Below, one piece after another: positions 1-6,649 of a stretch of 36,206 nt of DNA. Under the pieces are notes generated by a model. That model searched no databases, was not told the origin of the DNA, and saw only the letters and a list, made by a program, of their open reading frames with translations. How positions within the stretch are numbered: the stretch's first letter is position 1; each line of letters begins with the position of its first letter. The stretch is from Inquilinus limosus (lineage in GTDB: Bacteria; Pseudomonadota; Alphaproteobacteria; DSM-16000; Inquilinaceae): contig NZ_NHON01000012.1 in the NCBI RefSeq assembly GCF_002195995.1, forward strand, positions 27,444 through 63,649, read 5' to 3'. A program made the translations under genes and the position numbers.

Positions 1-362
1 CCCGGCTGTCGCGCCGGCTCGGCGGCTGGCAGGTGATCTCCTGGGCGCTCCTGCTCTCGCTGCCGCTATCGCTGCCGGCATCGCTGCTGACCTGGCCGTC
101 CTCCTGGGCCGCGGTCGGCTGGCCGGCGTTGGTGGCGCTGGCCTATGTCTCGTTGTTCTCGATGCTGATCGGCTTCATCTTCTGGTATCGCGGCCTGGCG
201 CTCGGCGGCATCGCCGCGGTCGGCCAGCTGCAACTGCTGCAGCCCTTCTTCGGCCTGGCCCTGGCGGCGACGCTGCTGCACGAGCCGGTCGGCTGGGGCC
301 TGGTCGGCTGTGCCGCCGCCGTCGTCCTCTGCGTCGCCGGAGCCAAGCGCTTCTCTCGTTAA
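1..362 (+). CDS. EamA/DMT-family permease, 3' part (5' end outside window)
   Basis: The reading frame is open from base 3 with no stop, so the gene begins upstream of the window. What remains is about 119 residues with three to four hydrophobic segments and the pattern YRGLALGGIAAVGQLQLLQP followed by LLHEPVGW, typical of the last helices of EamA/RhaT-like drug/metabolite transporters of the inner membrane. A GTG at 33 lies inside the gene and is not the start. The TAA stop shares bases with the stop of the convergent LysR gene. The substrate cannot be told from this fragment. Confidence 0.85.
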   Translation, partial: RLSRRLGGWQVISWALLLSLPLSLPASLLTWPSSWAAVGWPALVALAYVSLFSMLIGFIFWYRGLALGGIAAVGQLQLLQPFFGLALAATLLHEPVGWGLVGCAAAVVLCVAGAKRFSR

Positions 363-1252
363 GCCTCAACCATCCCTCGCACATGCTCGACGAAGCGCCG
401 GGTCGCGCCGAGCGGCTCGGCGTCGCGGCGGGCCAGGTGCAGCGGCGCGACCGGGGGCGCGGCCAGGCGCAGCGTGGCGACGCCGCCGGCGTCCAGCCGG
501 GCCATCGAGGCCGGAACGATCGACACGCCCAGCCCGGCCTCGACCAGGCTCAGCGTCGACACCAGCCGCGGCGCCTCCTGCGCGATGCGCGGGCTGAAGC
601 CGGCGGCACGGCAGGCGGCGATGATCGAATCGTAGAGTCCCGGCCCGCTCGGGCGGCGATACAGCACGAAGGGCTGCCCGGCCAGAGCGGCCAGCGGGAT
701 CGGGTTGGCCTCCCCGGCCAGCGGGTGGCCGGCCGGCACCACCGCGACCATCGGCTCGTCCAGCAGCGGCTCGACCACGAGGCCGGCGGCGTCGCCGACC
801 GGCGAGCGGATGAAGGCCGCATCCAGCCGCTCTGCCCGCAGCGCCGCGACCAGCTCGCCGGTGCTGCCTTCCTCCATCGCCATCTCGACCCCGGGCGCGG
901 CCTCGCGGAAGCCGCGGATGGCGGCGGAGACGAAGGGGTGGAAGGCGGCGGAGCTGGTGAAGCCGACGGCGACGCGCCCCAGCTCGCCCCGCCCGGTGCG
1001 CCGCACCGTCTCCAGCGCGCGGTCGAGCTGGGCCAGGACGGCGCGGGCCTCGGCCAGCAGCACCAGCCCGCTCTCGGTCGGCCGCACGCCGCGCGGCAGC
1101 CGGTGCAGCAGGGGCACGCCCAGCGCCTGCTCCAGCGCCTTGATCTGCTGGCTCAGCGGCGGCTGCTGCATGCCCAGCCGCTCGGCCGCGCGGGTGACAT
1201 GCCCCTCCTCGGCCACGGCGACGAAGTAGCGGAGATGGCGCAGCTCGATCAT
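359..1252 (-). CDS. LysR-family transcriptional regulator
   Basis: A 297-residue protein of normal LysR length. The winged helix-turn-helix is at residues 1-60 (MIELRHLRYFVAVAEEGHVT, then AAERLGMQQPPLSQQIKALE), followed by a PBP2-type effector domain from about residue 90. The N-terminus resembles the BenM/CatM/CbbR branch, which often senses aromatic or metabolic intermediates; the ligand is not identifiable. The ATG at 1252 is chosen because the domain starts there; the longer open frame upstream runs into a repeat element. LysR proteins often control a divergent neighbour, but here the upstream side holds repeats and the end of a VapB-type gene, so the target is unclear. It is convergent with the EamA permease. 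Confidence 0.9.
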   Translation of the reverse strand: MIELRHLRYFVAVAEEGHVTRAAERLGMQQPPLSQQIKALEQALGVPLLHRLPRGVRPTESGLVLLAEARAVLAQLDRALETVRRTGRGELGRVAVGFTSSAAFHPFVSAAIRGFREAAPGVEMAMEEGSTGELVAALRAERLDAAFIRSPVGDAAGLVVEPLLDEPMVAVVPAGHPLAGEANPIPLAALAGQPFVLYRRPSGPGLYDSIIAACRAAGFSPRIAQEAPRLVSTLSLVEAGLGVSIVPASMARLDAGGVATLRLAAPPVAPLHLARRDAEPLGATRRFVEHVRGMVEA

Positions 1253-1264
1253 CGGCTCAGCGAG

Positions 1265-1431
1265 TCCCCCCTCCCCTTGCGGGAGGGGGCTAGGGGGAGG
1301 GGGTTTTCGCAGTCTGCTCCGGCCCAGACCGCCGTGGACCAGGCTGGACGGAAAAGCGGATTCCATACGCATTTGCGCGCGGACGCGCGCAGACCCCTCC
1401 CCCTGCCCCCCTCCCGCAAGGGGAGGGGGGA
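1265..1431. repeat. Inverted pair of REP-like palindromes (CCCCTTGCGGGAGGGG type)
   Basis: Copy one (1265-1303) and copy two (1393-1431) are near-identical in opposite orientation. Each contains CTCCCCTTGCGGGAGGGG followed by a short G-rich tail. Each copy is itself a hairpin. They lie between the LysR start and the end of the antitoxin gene, outside any gene, and about 90 bp separate them. This is the arrangement of REP/BIME-type repeats, which are usually spread by RAYT transposases; no such transposase is in the window. Confidence 0.75.
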
Positions 1432-1447
1432 CAAGGAAGAAGCAGGG

Positions 1448-1708
1448 CTATTTTGGGAAGATTTCATCCCGCGGGAGAGCATTCATCGGACGCTCGGTCA
1501 TGAAATCGTCGGGGACGTCGATCGTGCGCATCAGCTCGAAGAACTGTTTCCAGCTATCAGCACCTGGCCGCTCGGACAGAGTGACATCGCCCGTGCGGGC
1601 ATCGCGGGACGCATAGACCGTGTCGCCGTTGAACCGGAAGTCCGCCGGCAACCGGACGATCTGGCCGGCGTCGGTTCCGAGCAGCTTCAAGACGCGGGTC
1701 TTGGACAT
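1448..1708 (-). CDS. AbrB/VapB-type antitoxin-like protein, no toxin partner
   Basis: 86 residues. The N-terminal half (TDAGQIVRLPADFRF, then DTVYASRDARTGDVTLSERP) has the swapped-hairpin SpoVT/AbrB pattern of VapB/VagC antitoxins, and SWKQFFELM followed by a DDFM..RP segment resembles the toxin-binding tail of that group. A GGGAGGTG Shine-Dalgarno sits just before the ATG at 1708. It follows corA by 38 bp on the same strand, so it may be co-transcribed. VapB genes normally precede a PIN-domain toxin with a short overlap; downstream there are only the REP-like pair and the LysR gene. It may be an orphan antitoxin or a repurposed DNA-binding protein. Confidence 0.75.
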   Translation of the reverse strand: MSKTRVLKLLGTDAGQIVRLPADFRFNGDTVYASRDARTGDVTLSERPGADSWKQFFELMRTIDVPDDFMTERPMNALPRDEIFPK

Positions 1709-1746
1709 GGACACCTCCCGCCTATCTTCAGATCGTTCCGGCCAGT

Positions 1747-2724
1747 CTACAGCCAGCCCTTCCGCTTGAACCATAGATACGGCAGGACGGCGGACAGGAC
1801 CATCAGCCCGAGGGCGAAGGGATAGCCGACCGCCCATTTCAGCTCGGGCATGATGTCGAAGTTCATGCCGTAGATGCTGGCCACCAGCGTCGGCGGCAGG
1901 AACACCACCGCGGCGACCGAGAAGATCTTGATGATCGCGTTCTGCTCGATGTTGATCATCCCCATCGAGGCGTCGAGCAGGAAGGTGATGTTGTTGCCGA
2001 TATAGGTGGCGTGGTCGGTCAGCGACAGCACGTCCCGGCTCAGGCTCTTCTGATGGATGCGGAAGGCCTTGTCCTTGGTGGCGTCGCCGACCGCCAGGAA
2101 GCTCAGCAGCCGGGCCAGGCTGACCAGGCTCTCGCGCACCTTCGACACCAGGTTCTGGCTGCGGCCGATCTGCTTGAGATTGGCCTCCAGCTCCTCGTTG
2201 GTGGTGCGGCGGTGCACCGACTCGTTCACCTTGAAGATCCGCTGTGACAGGACGTCGACCTCGCCGCCGACCCGCTCCAGGATGTCGGCGGTGCGGTCGA
2301 CGATGGCCTCCAGCAGGCCGATCAGCGTGGCCGAGCCGGTCGGGCACAGCATCGGCTGGCGCTCGGCATGGGCGATGAAGCCGGCGAAGGATTTCGGCTC
2401 GGCATAGCGGATGGTGACCAGAGTCTGGCCCTTCAGCACGAAGGTGATCGGGGCGGTTCCCGGCGCGTCGGTCTCGGTGGCGTAGAGCACGCTGGCGGTC
2501 ATGAACATGCCGCCATCCTCCTGGTACAGCCGGCTCGACGCCTCGATCTCCTGCATCTCCTCGCGGGTCGGCAGGAACAGGCCCAGCTGCTTCTCGGCCA
2601 GCCGCTCCTCCTCGGCGGTCGGGTTGAACAGGTCGATCCAGACCGTATCCGTGGGGAAGCCGGCGCCCTCCACCGGCTCGACCGGGGTGAAATGGGTGTT
2701 CGAAAGCGTGTAGATGCGCAGCAT
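1747..2724 (-). CDS. corA: CorA-family magnesium/cobalt transporter
   Basis: A 325-residue inner-membrane divalent-cation channel. A long acidic, helix-rich cytoplasmic domain (residues 1-260) is followed by two C-terminal membrane helices. The signature YGMNF at residues 285-289 ends the first helix, followed by the periplasmic loop MPEL that forms the pore entrance, and the protein ends in a basic WFKRKGW tail. Length and order match CorA. An AGGGGA Shine-Dalgarno precedes the ATG at 2724. It could carry Mg2+, Co2+ or Ni2+; the family signature does not separate these. The VapB-like gene follows closely. Confidence 0.93.
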   Translation of the reverse strand: MLRIYTLSNTHFTPVEPVEGAGFPTDTVWIDLFNPTAEEERLAEKQLGLFLPTREEMQEIEASSRLYQEDGGMFMTASVLYATETDAPGTAPITFVLKGQTLVTIRYAEPKSFAGFIAHAERQPMLCPTGSATLIGLLEAIVDRTADILERVGGEVDVLSQRIFKVNESVHRRTTNEELEANLKQIGRSQNLVSKVRESLVSLARLLSFLAVGDATKDKAFRIHQKSLSRDVLSLTDHATYIGNNITFLLDASMGMINIEQNAIIKIFSVAAVVFLPPTLVASIYGMNFDIMPELKWAVGYPFALGLMVLSAVLPYLWFKRKGWL

Positions 2725-2989
2725 CGCGGTCTGTCCCCTGCGGCCGGCGCATCACCGGGCCGGGGGCCGCGGTGTCTAGCGGGGCCCTTCGGCCGGCGCG
2801 GCGCTGGGCCGTCCGTTCCCTGGCGGGGCGATCCGGTCGGGTCGCCTCTGTGGTTCGTCCCGGTCGGGACGACTGTCTGGCTCGTCCATGTCTCGATTCG
2901 TCGAAGGCAGGGCCTGCCGGCACCCGTCACGCTCGGATGCCACCGCGGGATGGCGGCGTCAAGCGGCCGGCCGTGCGGAAGCGGGCGGG

Positions 2990-3493
2990 TCAGGTCAGCG
3001 CGTCGATCGCGTCGGTCGTCAGGTTGCCCGGCACGATGGTCAGCGGGATCCGCAGCCGGGCGATGGCCTTGCTGCTGGTCAGGTACTGGATCAGCGGTCC
3101 GGGGCCGGCGGAGGAGGTGGTGTCGGCGCCCAACACCAGCACCGAGATCGACGGCTCCTCGGCGATCAACGCCAGCAGCTCGTCCCGCGCCGCGCCCTCG
3201 CGGATGTGCAGGATCGGGATGGTGCCGGTCAGCTGGTTGACCTCGCGCGCCACCCGCTGCAGCCGCTGCTCGGCCTCGTGCCGGGCCTCCTCGCGCAGCA
3301 CGTCCTCGATCGCGCCCCAATGCTGGATCTCGCTGGGGCTGATGACGTGCAGCAGGGCCACCCGGCCGCCGGTGTGCTGGGCCCGGCGGCAGGCGTAGCG
3401 CAGCGCCGCCCGCCACTCCTCGGTGTTGTCGACGACCACGAGGAAGATGCGCGGCATCTCCGTCTTCGGGGTCTCTGGGGCGTTGTCTGTCAT
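2990..3493 (-). CDS. Universal stress protein (UspA) family protein
   Basis: 167 residues with one Usp domain: RIFLVVVDNTEEWRAALRYA at the start, VALLHVI in strand two, and LVLGADTTSSAGPGPLIQYL near the C-terminus. The last segment corresponds to the nucleotide-binding G-2X-G-9X-G region but is degenerate (GADTTSSAGPGP), so ATP binding is uncertain. A GAGGG Shine-Dalgarno precedes the ATG. It lies 25 bp downstream of the TIGR02186 gene on the same strand and is probably co-transcribed with it. The 265 bp between this gene and corA hold a palindrome, CGTCCCG-GT-CGGGACG (2856-2871), and no convincing gene. Confidence 0.88.
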   Translation of the reverse strand: MTDNAPETPKTEMPRIFLVVVDNTEEWRAALRYACRRAQHTGGRVALLHVISPSEIQHWGAIEDVLREEARHEAEQRLQRVAREVNQLTGTIPILHIREGAARDELLALIAEEPSISVLVLGADTTSSAGPGPLIQYLTSSKAIARLRIPLTIVPGNLTTDAIDALT

Positions 3494-3518
3494 GGTTCCC
3501 TCGATAGATGGGAAGGGA

Positions 3519-4271
3519 TCAGGCGCGGCGGAAGACGACGCTGGCCAGCCAGCCGGCGGCGACGGCCACGATGATGGCGGCCAGCCCGTACAGCGCCGGC
3601 TCGTCCTGCGCGAACTCGTAGATCTCGGCGCCCAGCCCGACCTTGCCGACGATCAGCGGCGTGGTCTGGGCGTCGACCACCTGGCCGCCGCGGAACAGAT
3701 AGGCCTCGACCTGGTACTGGCCGGTCGGGACATTGGCCGGGAAGTCGATCCGGGTGCGGAACAGCCGGCCGCTGAGGAAGCTGACCTGGCCGGTGTCGGT
3801 GACATACAGGCCGTTGCGCTGCTGGCCGCGGATCAGCGCGTCGCGATAGGCGCCGATCGCCTCCGGCCCGGCCTCGCGGTCGTCCTCGCTGACCGTCAGC
3901 TGCAGGTATCGCAGGCCGATGCCGGCGCGCTCCAGCACATTGGGCGGCGCCAGCTGCTCCAGCGGCTTGCTCGCGGCGACGGCGTAGAAGCCGGGCACGT
4001 TGCTGAACTTCATGCTGGCATGGTTCAGCCAGATGCCGGCGACGCGGTCCTTCTCGCGCACCGTGGCGCGGTCGACCGGGCCGCGCACCACCACCGCCAC
4101 GTCGCCCTCGCCCTCGGTGGCGCCGAACAGCAGCACCTTGGTGCCGGTGAAGCCGGTGTTGATGGCGATGACGTGGTCGGACAGGTCGGCCACCAAATCC
4201 TGGGCGGCGCCGGGCCGGCACAGGCCCAGCGCCGCGGCCCAGACGGCGACGGCGAGGAGGAGGTGCCGCAC
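3519..4271 (-). CDS. TIGR02186-family membrane-anchored protein
   Basis: 250 residues. An N-terminal signal peptide (MRHLLLAVAVWAAALGL, likely cleaved after GAAQ) is followed by an exported beta-rich domain beginning DLVADLSDHVIAINTGFTG. A single C-terminal membrane helix (about 228-246) and a short RRA tail suggest a periplasmic domain anchored by its C-terminus. This matches the TIGR02186 family, which in alphaproteobacteria typically sits next to a TauE/SafE permease, as it does here with a 4-bp gap. The start is GTG at 4271. Molecular function is unknown; the pairing suggests an accessory role in anion export. Confidence 0.82.
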   Translation of the reverse strand: MRHLLLAVAVWAAALGLCRPGAAQDLVADLSDHVIAINTGFTGTKVLLFGATEGEGDVAVVVRGPVDRATVREKDRVAGIWLNHASMKFSNVPGFYAVAASKPLEQLAPPNVLERAGIGLRYLQLTVSEDDREAGPEAIGAYRDALIRGQQRNGLYVTDTGQVSFLSGRLFRTRIDFPANVPTGQYQVEAYLFRGGQVVDAQTTPLIVGKVGLGAEIYEFAQDEPALYGLAAIIVAVAAGWLASVVFRRA

Positions 4272-4275
4272 GGCC

Positions 4276-5196
4276 TCAGCCCCCCCGGCGCATGGCGACG
4301 GTGAACAGGTCGGCGGGCGTGCCGATCAGGTCAAACCCCACCTTGACGCAGATGATCAGCACCAGCGTGGCCAGCAGGGCACGGGCCTGGTCGCCGCGCA
4401 GCCGGCCGCTGGCATGGGTGCCGAACTGGGCGCCGATCACGCCGCCGGCCAGCAGCAGCAGGGCCAGCAGCACGTCGACCGTCTGGTTCTGCAGCGCCTG
4501 CAGGAAGCACACCAGCGCGGTGGTGAAGATGATCTGGAACAGCGAGGTGCCGGCCACCAGCGAGGCCGGCATGCCCAGCAGGTAGATCATCGCCGGCACC
4601 AGGATGAAGCCGCCGCCGATGCCCATGATCGCGGTCAGGAAGCCGCCCAGCGCGCCGATCGCGATCGGCGCCAGGGCGCTGATGTAGAGCCGCGACTTCG
4701 GGAACCGGGTCTTGAACGGCAGGCCGTGGAACCAGCCATGCTTGTGCAGCTTGCGCCGCTGCCCGGGCGACCGGCGCTGGCGCAGCATCGACCGCACGCT
4801 CTCGACCAGCATCAGCCCGCCGACGCCGCCCAGGAACAGCAGGTAGAACAGGTTGATGGCCAGGTCGATCTGGCCCAGCAGCTGCAACAGGCCGAACAGG
4901 CGCACGCCCAGCACGCTGCCGATCACGCTGCCGGCCAGCAGCACCAGCCCCATCTTCACGTCGACATTGCCGCGCCGCCAATGCGCCAGCATGCCCGAGA
5001 CGCTGGCCGCGACCAACTGGTTCGCCTGGGTGCCGACCGCGACCGCCGGCGGGATGCCGATGAAGATCAAGAGCGGCGTCATCAAAAAGCCACCGCCGAC
5101 GCCGAACAAGCCGGACAGGAACCCGACGAGCCCGCCCATGCCGAGAATCAGCAGGGCGTTCACCGAGACCTCGGCGATCGGCAGATAGACTTGCAT
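4276..5196 (-). CDS. TauE/SafE-family sulfite/anion exporter
   Basis: 306 residues with about eight membrane helices arranged as an internal duplication. The two repeats are marked by GFLSGLFGVGGGFLMTPLL near the N-terminus and GFLTAIMGIGGGFILVPAM in the second half, the hallmark of the TauE/SafE (DUF81) family. The ATG at 5196 (MQVYLPIAEV) is preferred over an upstream in-frame ATG because the first helix follows directly. It is first in a run with the TIGR02186 and Usp genes. Family members move sulfite, sulfoacetate or other organosulfur anions across the inner membrane; a role in handling sulfite is plausible but not shown. Confidence 0.88.
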   Translation of the reverse strand: MQVYLPIAEVSVNALLILGMGGLVGFLSGLFGVGGGFLMTPLLIFIGIPPAVAVGTQANQLVAASVSGMLAHWRRGNVDVKMGLVLLAGSVIGSVLGVRLFGLLQLLGQIDLAINLFYLLFLGGVGGLMLVESVRSMLRQRRSPGQRRKLHKHGWFHGLPFKTRFPKSRLYISALAPIAIGALGGFLTAIMGIGGGFILVPAMIYLLGMPASLVAGTSLFQIIFTTALVCFLQALQNQTVDVLLALLLLAGGVIGAQFGTHASGRLRGDQARALLATLVLIICVKVGFDLIGTPADLFTVAMRRGG

Positions 5197-5315
5197 GGCG
5201 CGGGGTCCCGTCCAGTCCCACCGGCACCTTAGTCGGTGCGAGGGCGGATGCGAAGGCCGATGGCGCCGGCGCGGCAACGGTGCCGAAGCGATGCGATCCG
5301 CGCATGGATCTGTCG

Positions 5316-5380
5316 GTTACCTATGACGTACAGGCATGTATGTTTCCGATTATGTCAACTGTAACAGTCTGGTGTATGGT
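5316..5380. promoter_or_regulatory. Palindrome-rich divergent promoter region (TauE / RND efflux)
   Basis: The 250 bp between the divergent TauE and RND-adaptor genes contains a locally AT-richer stretch with two dyads: TACA-GGCA-TGTA at 5329-5340 and ACTGT-A-ACAGT at 5358-5368. GTTAC (5316-5320) and GTAAC (5361-5365) form a further wide inverted pair. A poor -10-like TATGGT lies at 5375-5380. RND pump operons are often controlled by a TetR-type repressor binding such dyads, but no regulator gene adjoins. Nothing else is recognisable in this intergenic region. Confidence 0.4.
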
Positions 5381-5446
5381 GGCGCGCCTCTCGATTCACG
5401 GCATGGCCCGGCAACGATCTGCTGCAGGCAGGGAGACGGTTCCCAC

Positions 5447-6625
5447 ATGATTCTCCGCTTCTTCCTGGTCGGGATCGGCCTGGTCATCGTCGTCGGCGCG
5501 CTGGTCGGCATGAACGTGATGCGCGACCAGGGCGTGGCGGCATTCTTCGCCGGCCAGCAGATGCCGCCGGTGCCGATCTCGGCCGCCAAGGCGGAGGCGA
5601 AGACCTGGACCGACTATCTCGAGGGCATCGGCTCGATCTCCGCGGTCGAGGGCATCGACGTCGCCTTCGAGGTGCCGGGCACGGTCAAGTCGATCGACTT
5701 CAAGGCCAACGACACCGTCCAGGCCGGCCAGCGGCTGGTCCAGCTTGACGATTCGATCGATCAGGCCGATCTGCGCCTGTACCAGGCGGCGATGGACCTG
5801 GCGAAGCGCACCCTGGACCGGGTGTCGTCGCTGCGCTCGCGCGGCAACGCCCCGCAATCCGACCTCGACAACGCCAATGCCGAGCTCCTGAAGGCCCAGG
5901 CCCAGATCGCCCGCGCCCAGGCGACGATCGACAAGAAGGCGGTGGCGGCGCCGTTCCCCGGCATCGTCGGCATCCGCAAGATCGATGTCGGCCGCTATGT
6001 CGCCGCCGGCGACCCGCTGGTGACGCTGCAGCGCCTGGACCAAGTCTATGCCGACTTCACCCTGCCGGAACAGGCGTTCAGCCGGATCAGCCAGGGCCAG
6101 AAGGTCGAGATCCGGGCCGACGCCTTCCCGGACGAGGTGTTCCACGGCCAGGTCAGCGGCATCGAGCCGGTGGTCGACGCCGCCAGCCGCATGGTCAAGG
6201 TGCGGGCCACCATCGACAATCCCGGCCTGAAGCTGCGACCGGGTTTCTTCGCCAATGTCCGGCTGATCCTGCCCGAGCGGCCGAACGTCGTGACCGTGCC
6301 GCAGACCGCGATCACCTTCAGCCTCTACGGCGACACCGTCTTCGTGATCCGCGAGAAGAAGGCCGAGGACGGCCAGCCGGCGCAGCCAGCGGCAGCGGGC
6401 GGCGAGGGTGGCCAGCAGGGCCAGGCGCCGGCCGGGCCGCAGCTGACGGTCGAGCAGGTCTTCGTCCGGGTCGGCCAGCGCCAGGGCGCCATCGCCGAGA
6501 TCGTCGAGGGCGTGAAGGTCGGCGACCAGGTCGTCACCTCCGGCCAGCTCAAGCTGCAGAACGGCTTCCCGGTGGTGATCGACAACTCGGTCGACCCCAC
6601 CCGCCCGGCGCAAGCCGGGTCGTAA
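5447..6625 (+). CDS. RND efflux periplasmic adaptor (membrane fusion protein)
   Basis: 392 residues. One N-terminal membrane segment (MILRFFLVGIGLVIVVGALV) anchors a HlyD/AcrA-type adaptor: a lipoyl half-motif around VAFEVPGTVKSIDF, an alpha-hairpin with coiled-coil character (residues about 110-175), the second lipoyl half (AVAAPFPGIVGIRKIDVGRYV), a beta-barrel and a membrane-proximal domain. A glycine/glutamine/alanine-rich insert at about 303-330 (GEGGQQGQAPAG) is unusual and probably a flexible loop. The ATG at 5447 is preceded by GGGAGA. It is followed after 24 bp by the RND pump, so the two form one operon. No outer-membrane channel gene is present. Confidence 0.92.
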   Translation: MILRFFLVGIGLVIVVGALVGMNVMRDQGVAAFFAGQQMPPVPISAAKAEAKTWTDYLEGIGSISAVEGIDVAFEVPGTVKSIDFKANDTVQAGQRLVQLDDSIDQADLRLYQAAMDLAKRTLDRVSSLRSRGNAPQSDLDNANAELLKAQAQIARAQATIDKKAVAAPFPGIVGIRKIDVGRYVAAGDPLVTLQRLDQVYADFTLPEQAFSRISQGQKVEIRADAFPDEVFHGQVSGIEPVVDAASRMVKVRATIDNPGLKLRPGFFANVRLILPERPNVVTVPQTAITFSLYGDTVFVIREKKAEDGQPAQPAAAGGEGGQQGQAPAGPQLTVEQVFVRVGQRQGAIAEIVEGVKVGDQVVTSGQLKLQNGFPVVIDNSVDPTRPAQAGS

Positions 6626-6649
6626 TCCCGGCCGGGAAGGGGGACCGCC

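Noticed and set aside
1448-2923. A 491-codon minus-strand frame joining the antitoxin to upstream sequence
   Set aside because: The part upstream of 1708 is corA in another frame; the antitoxin has its own strong Shine-Dalgarno at its ATG.
2725-2989. Possible small gene or RNA between the stress-protein gene and corA
   Set aside because: Only a 16-bp palindrome (2856-2871) is visible; frames have no ribosome site and no family signal.
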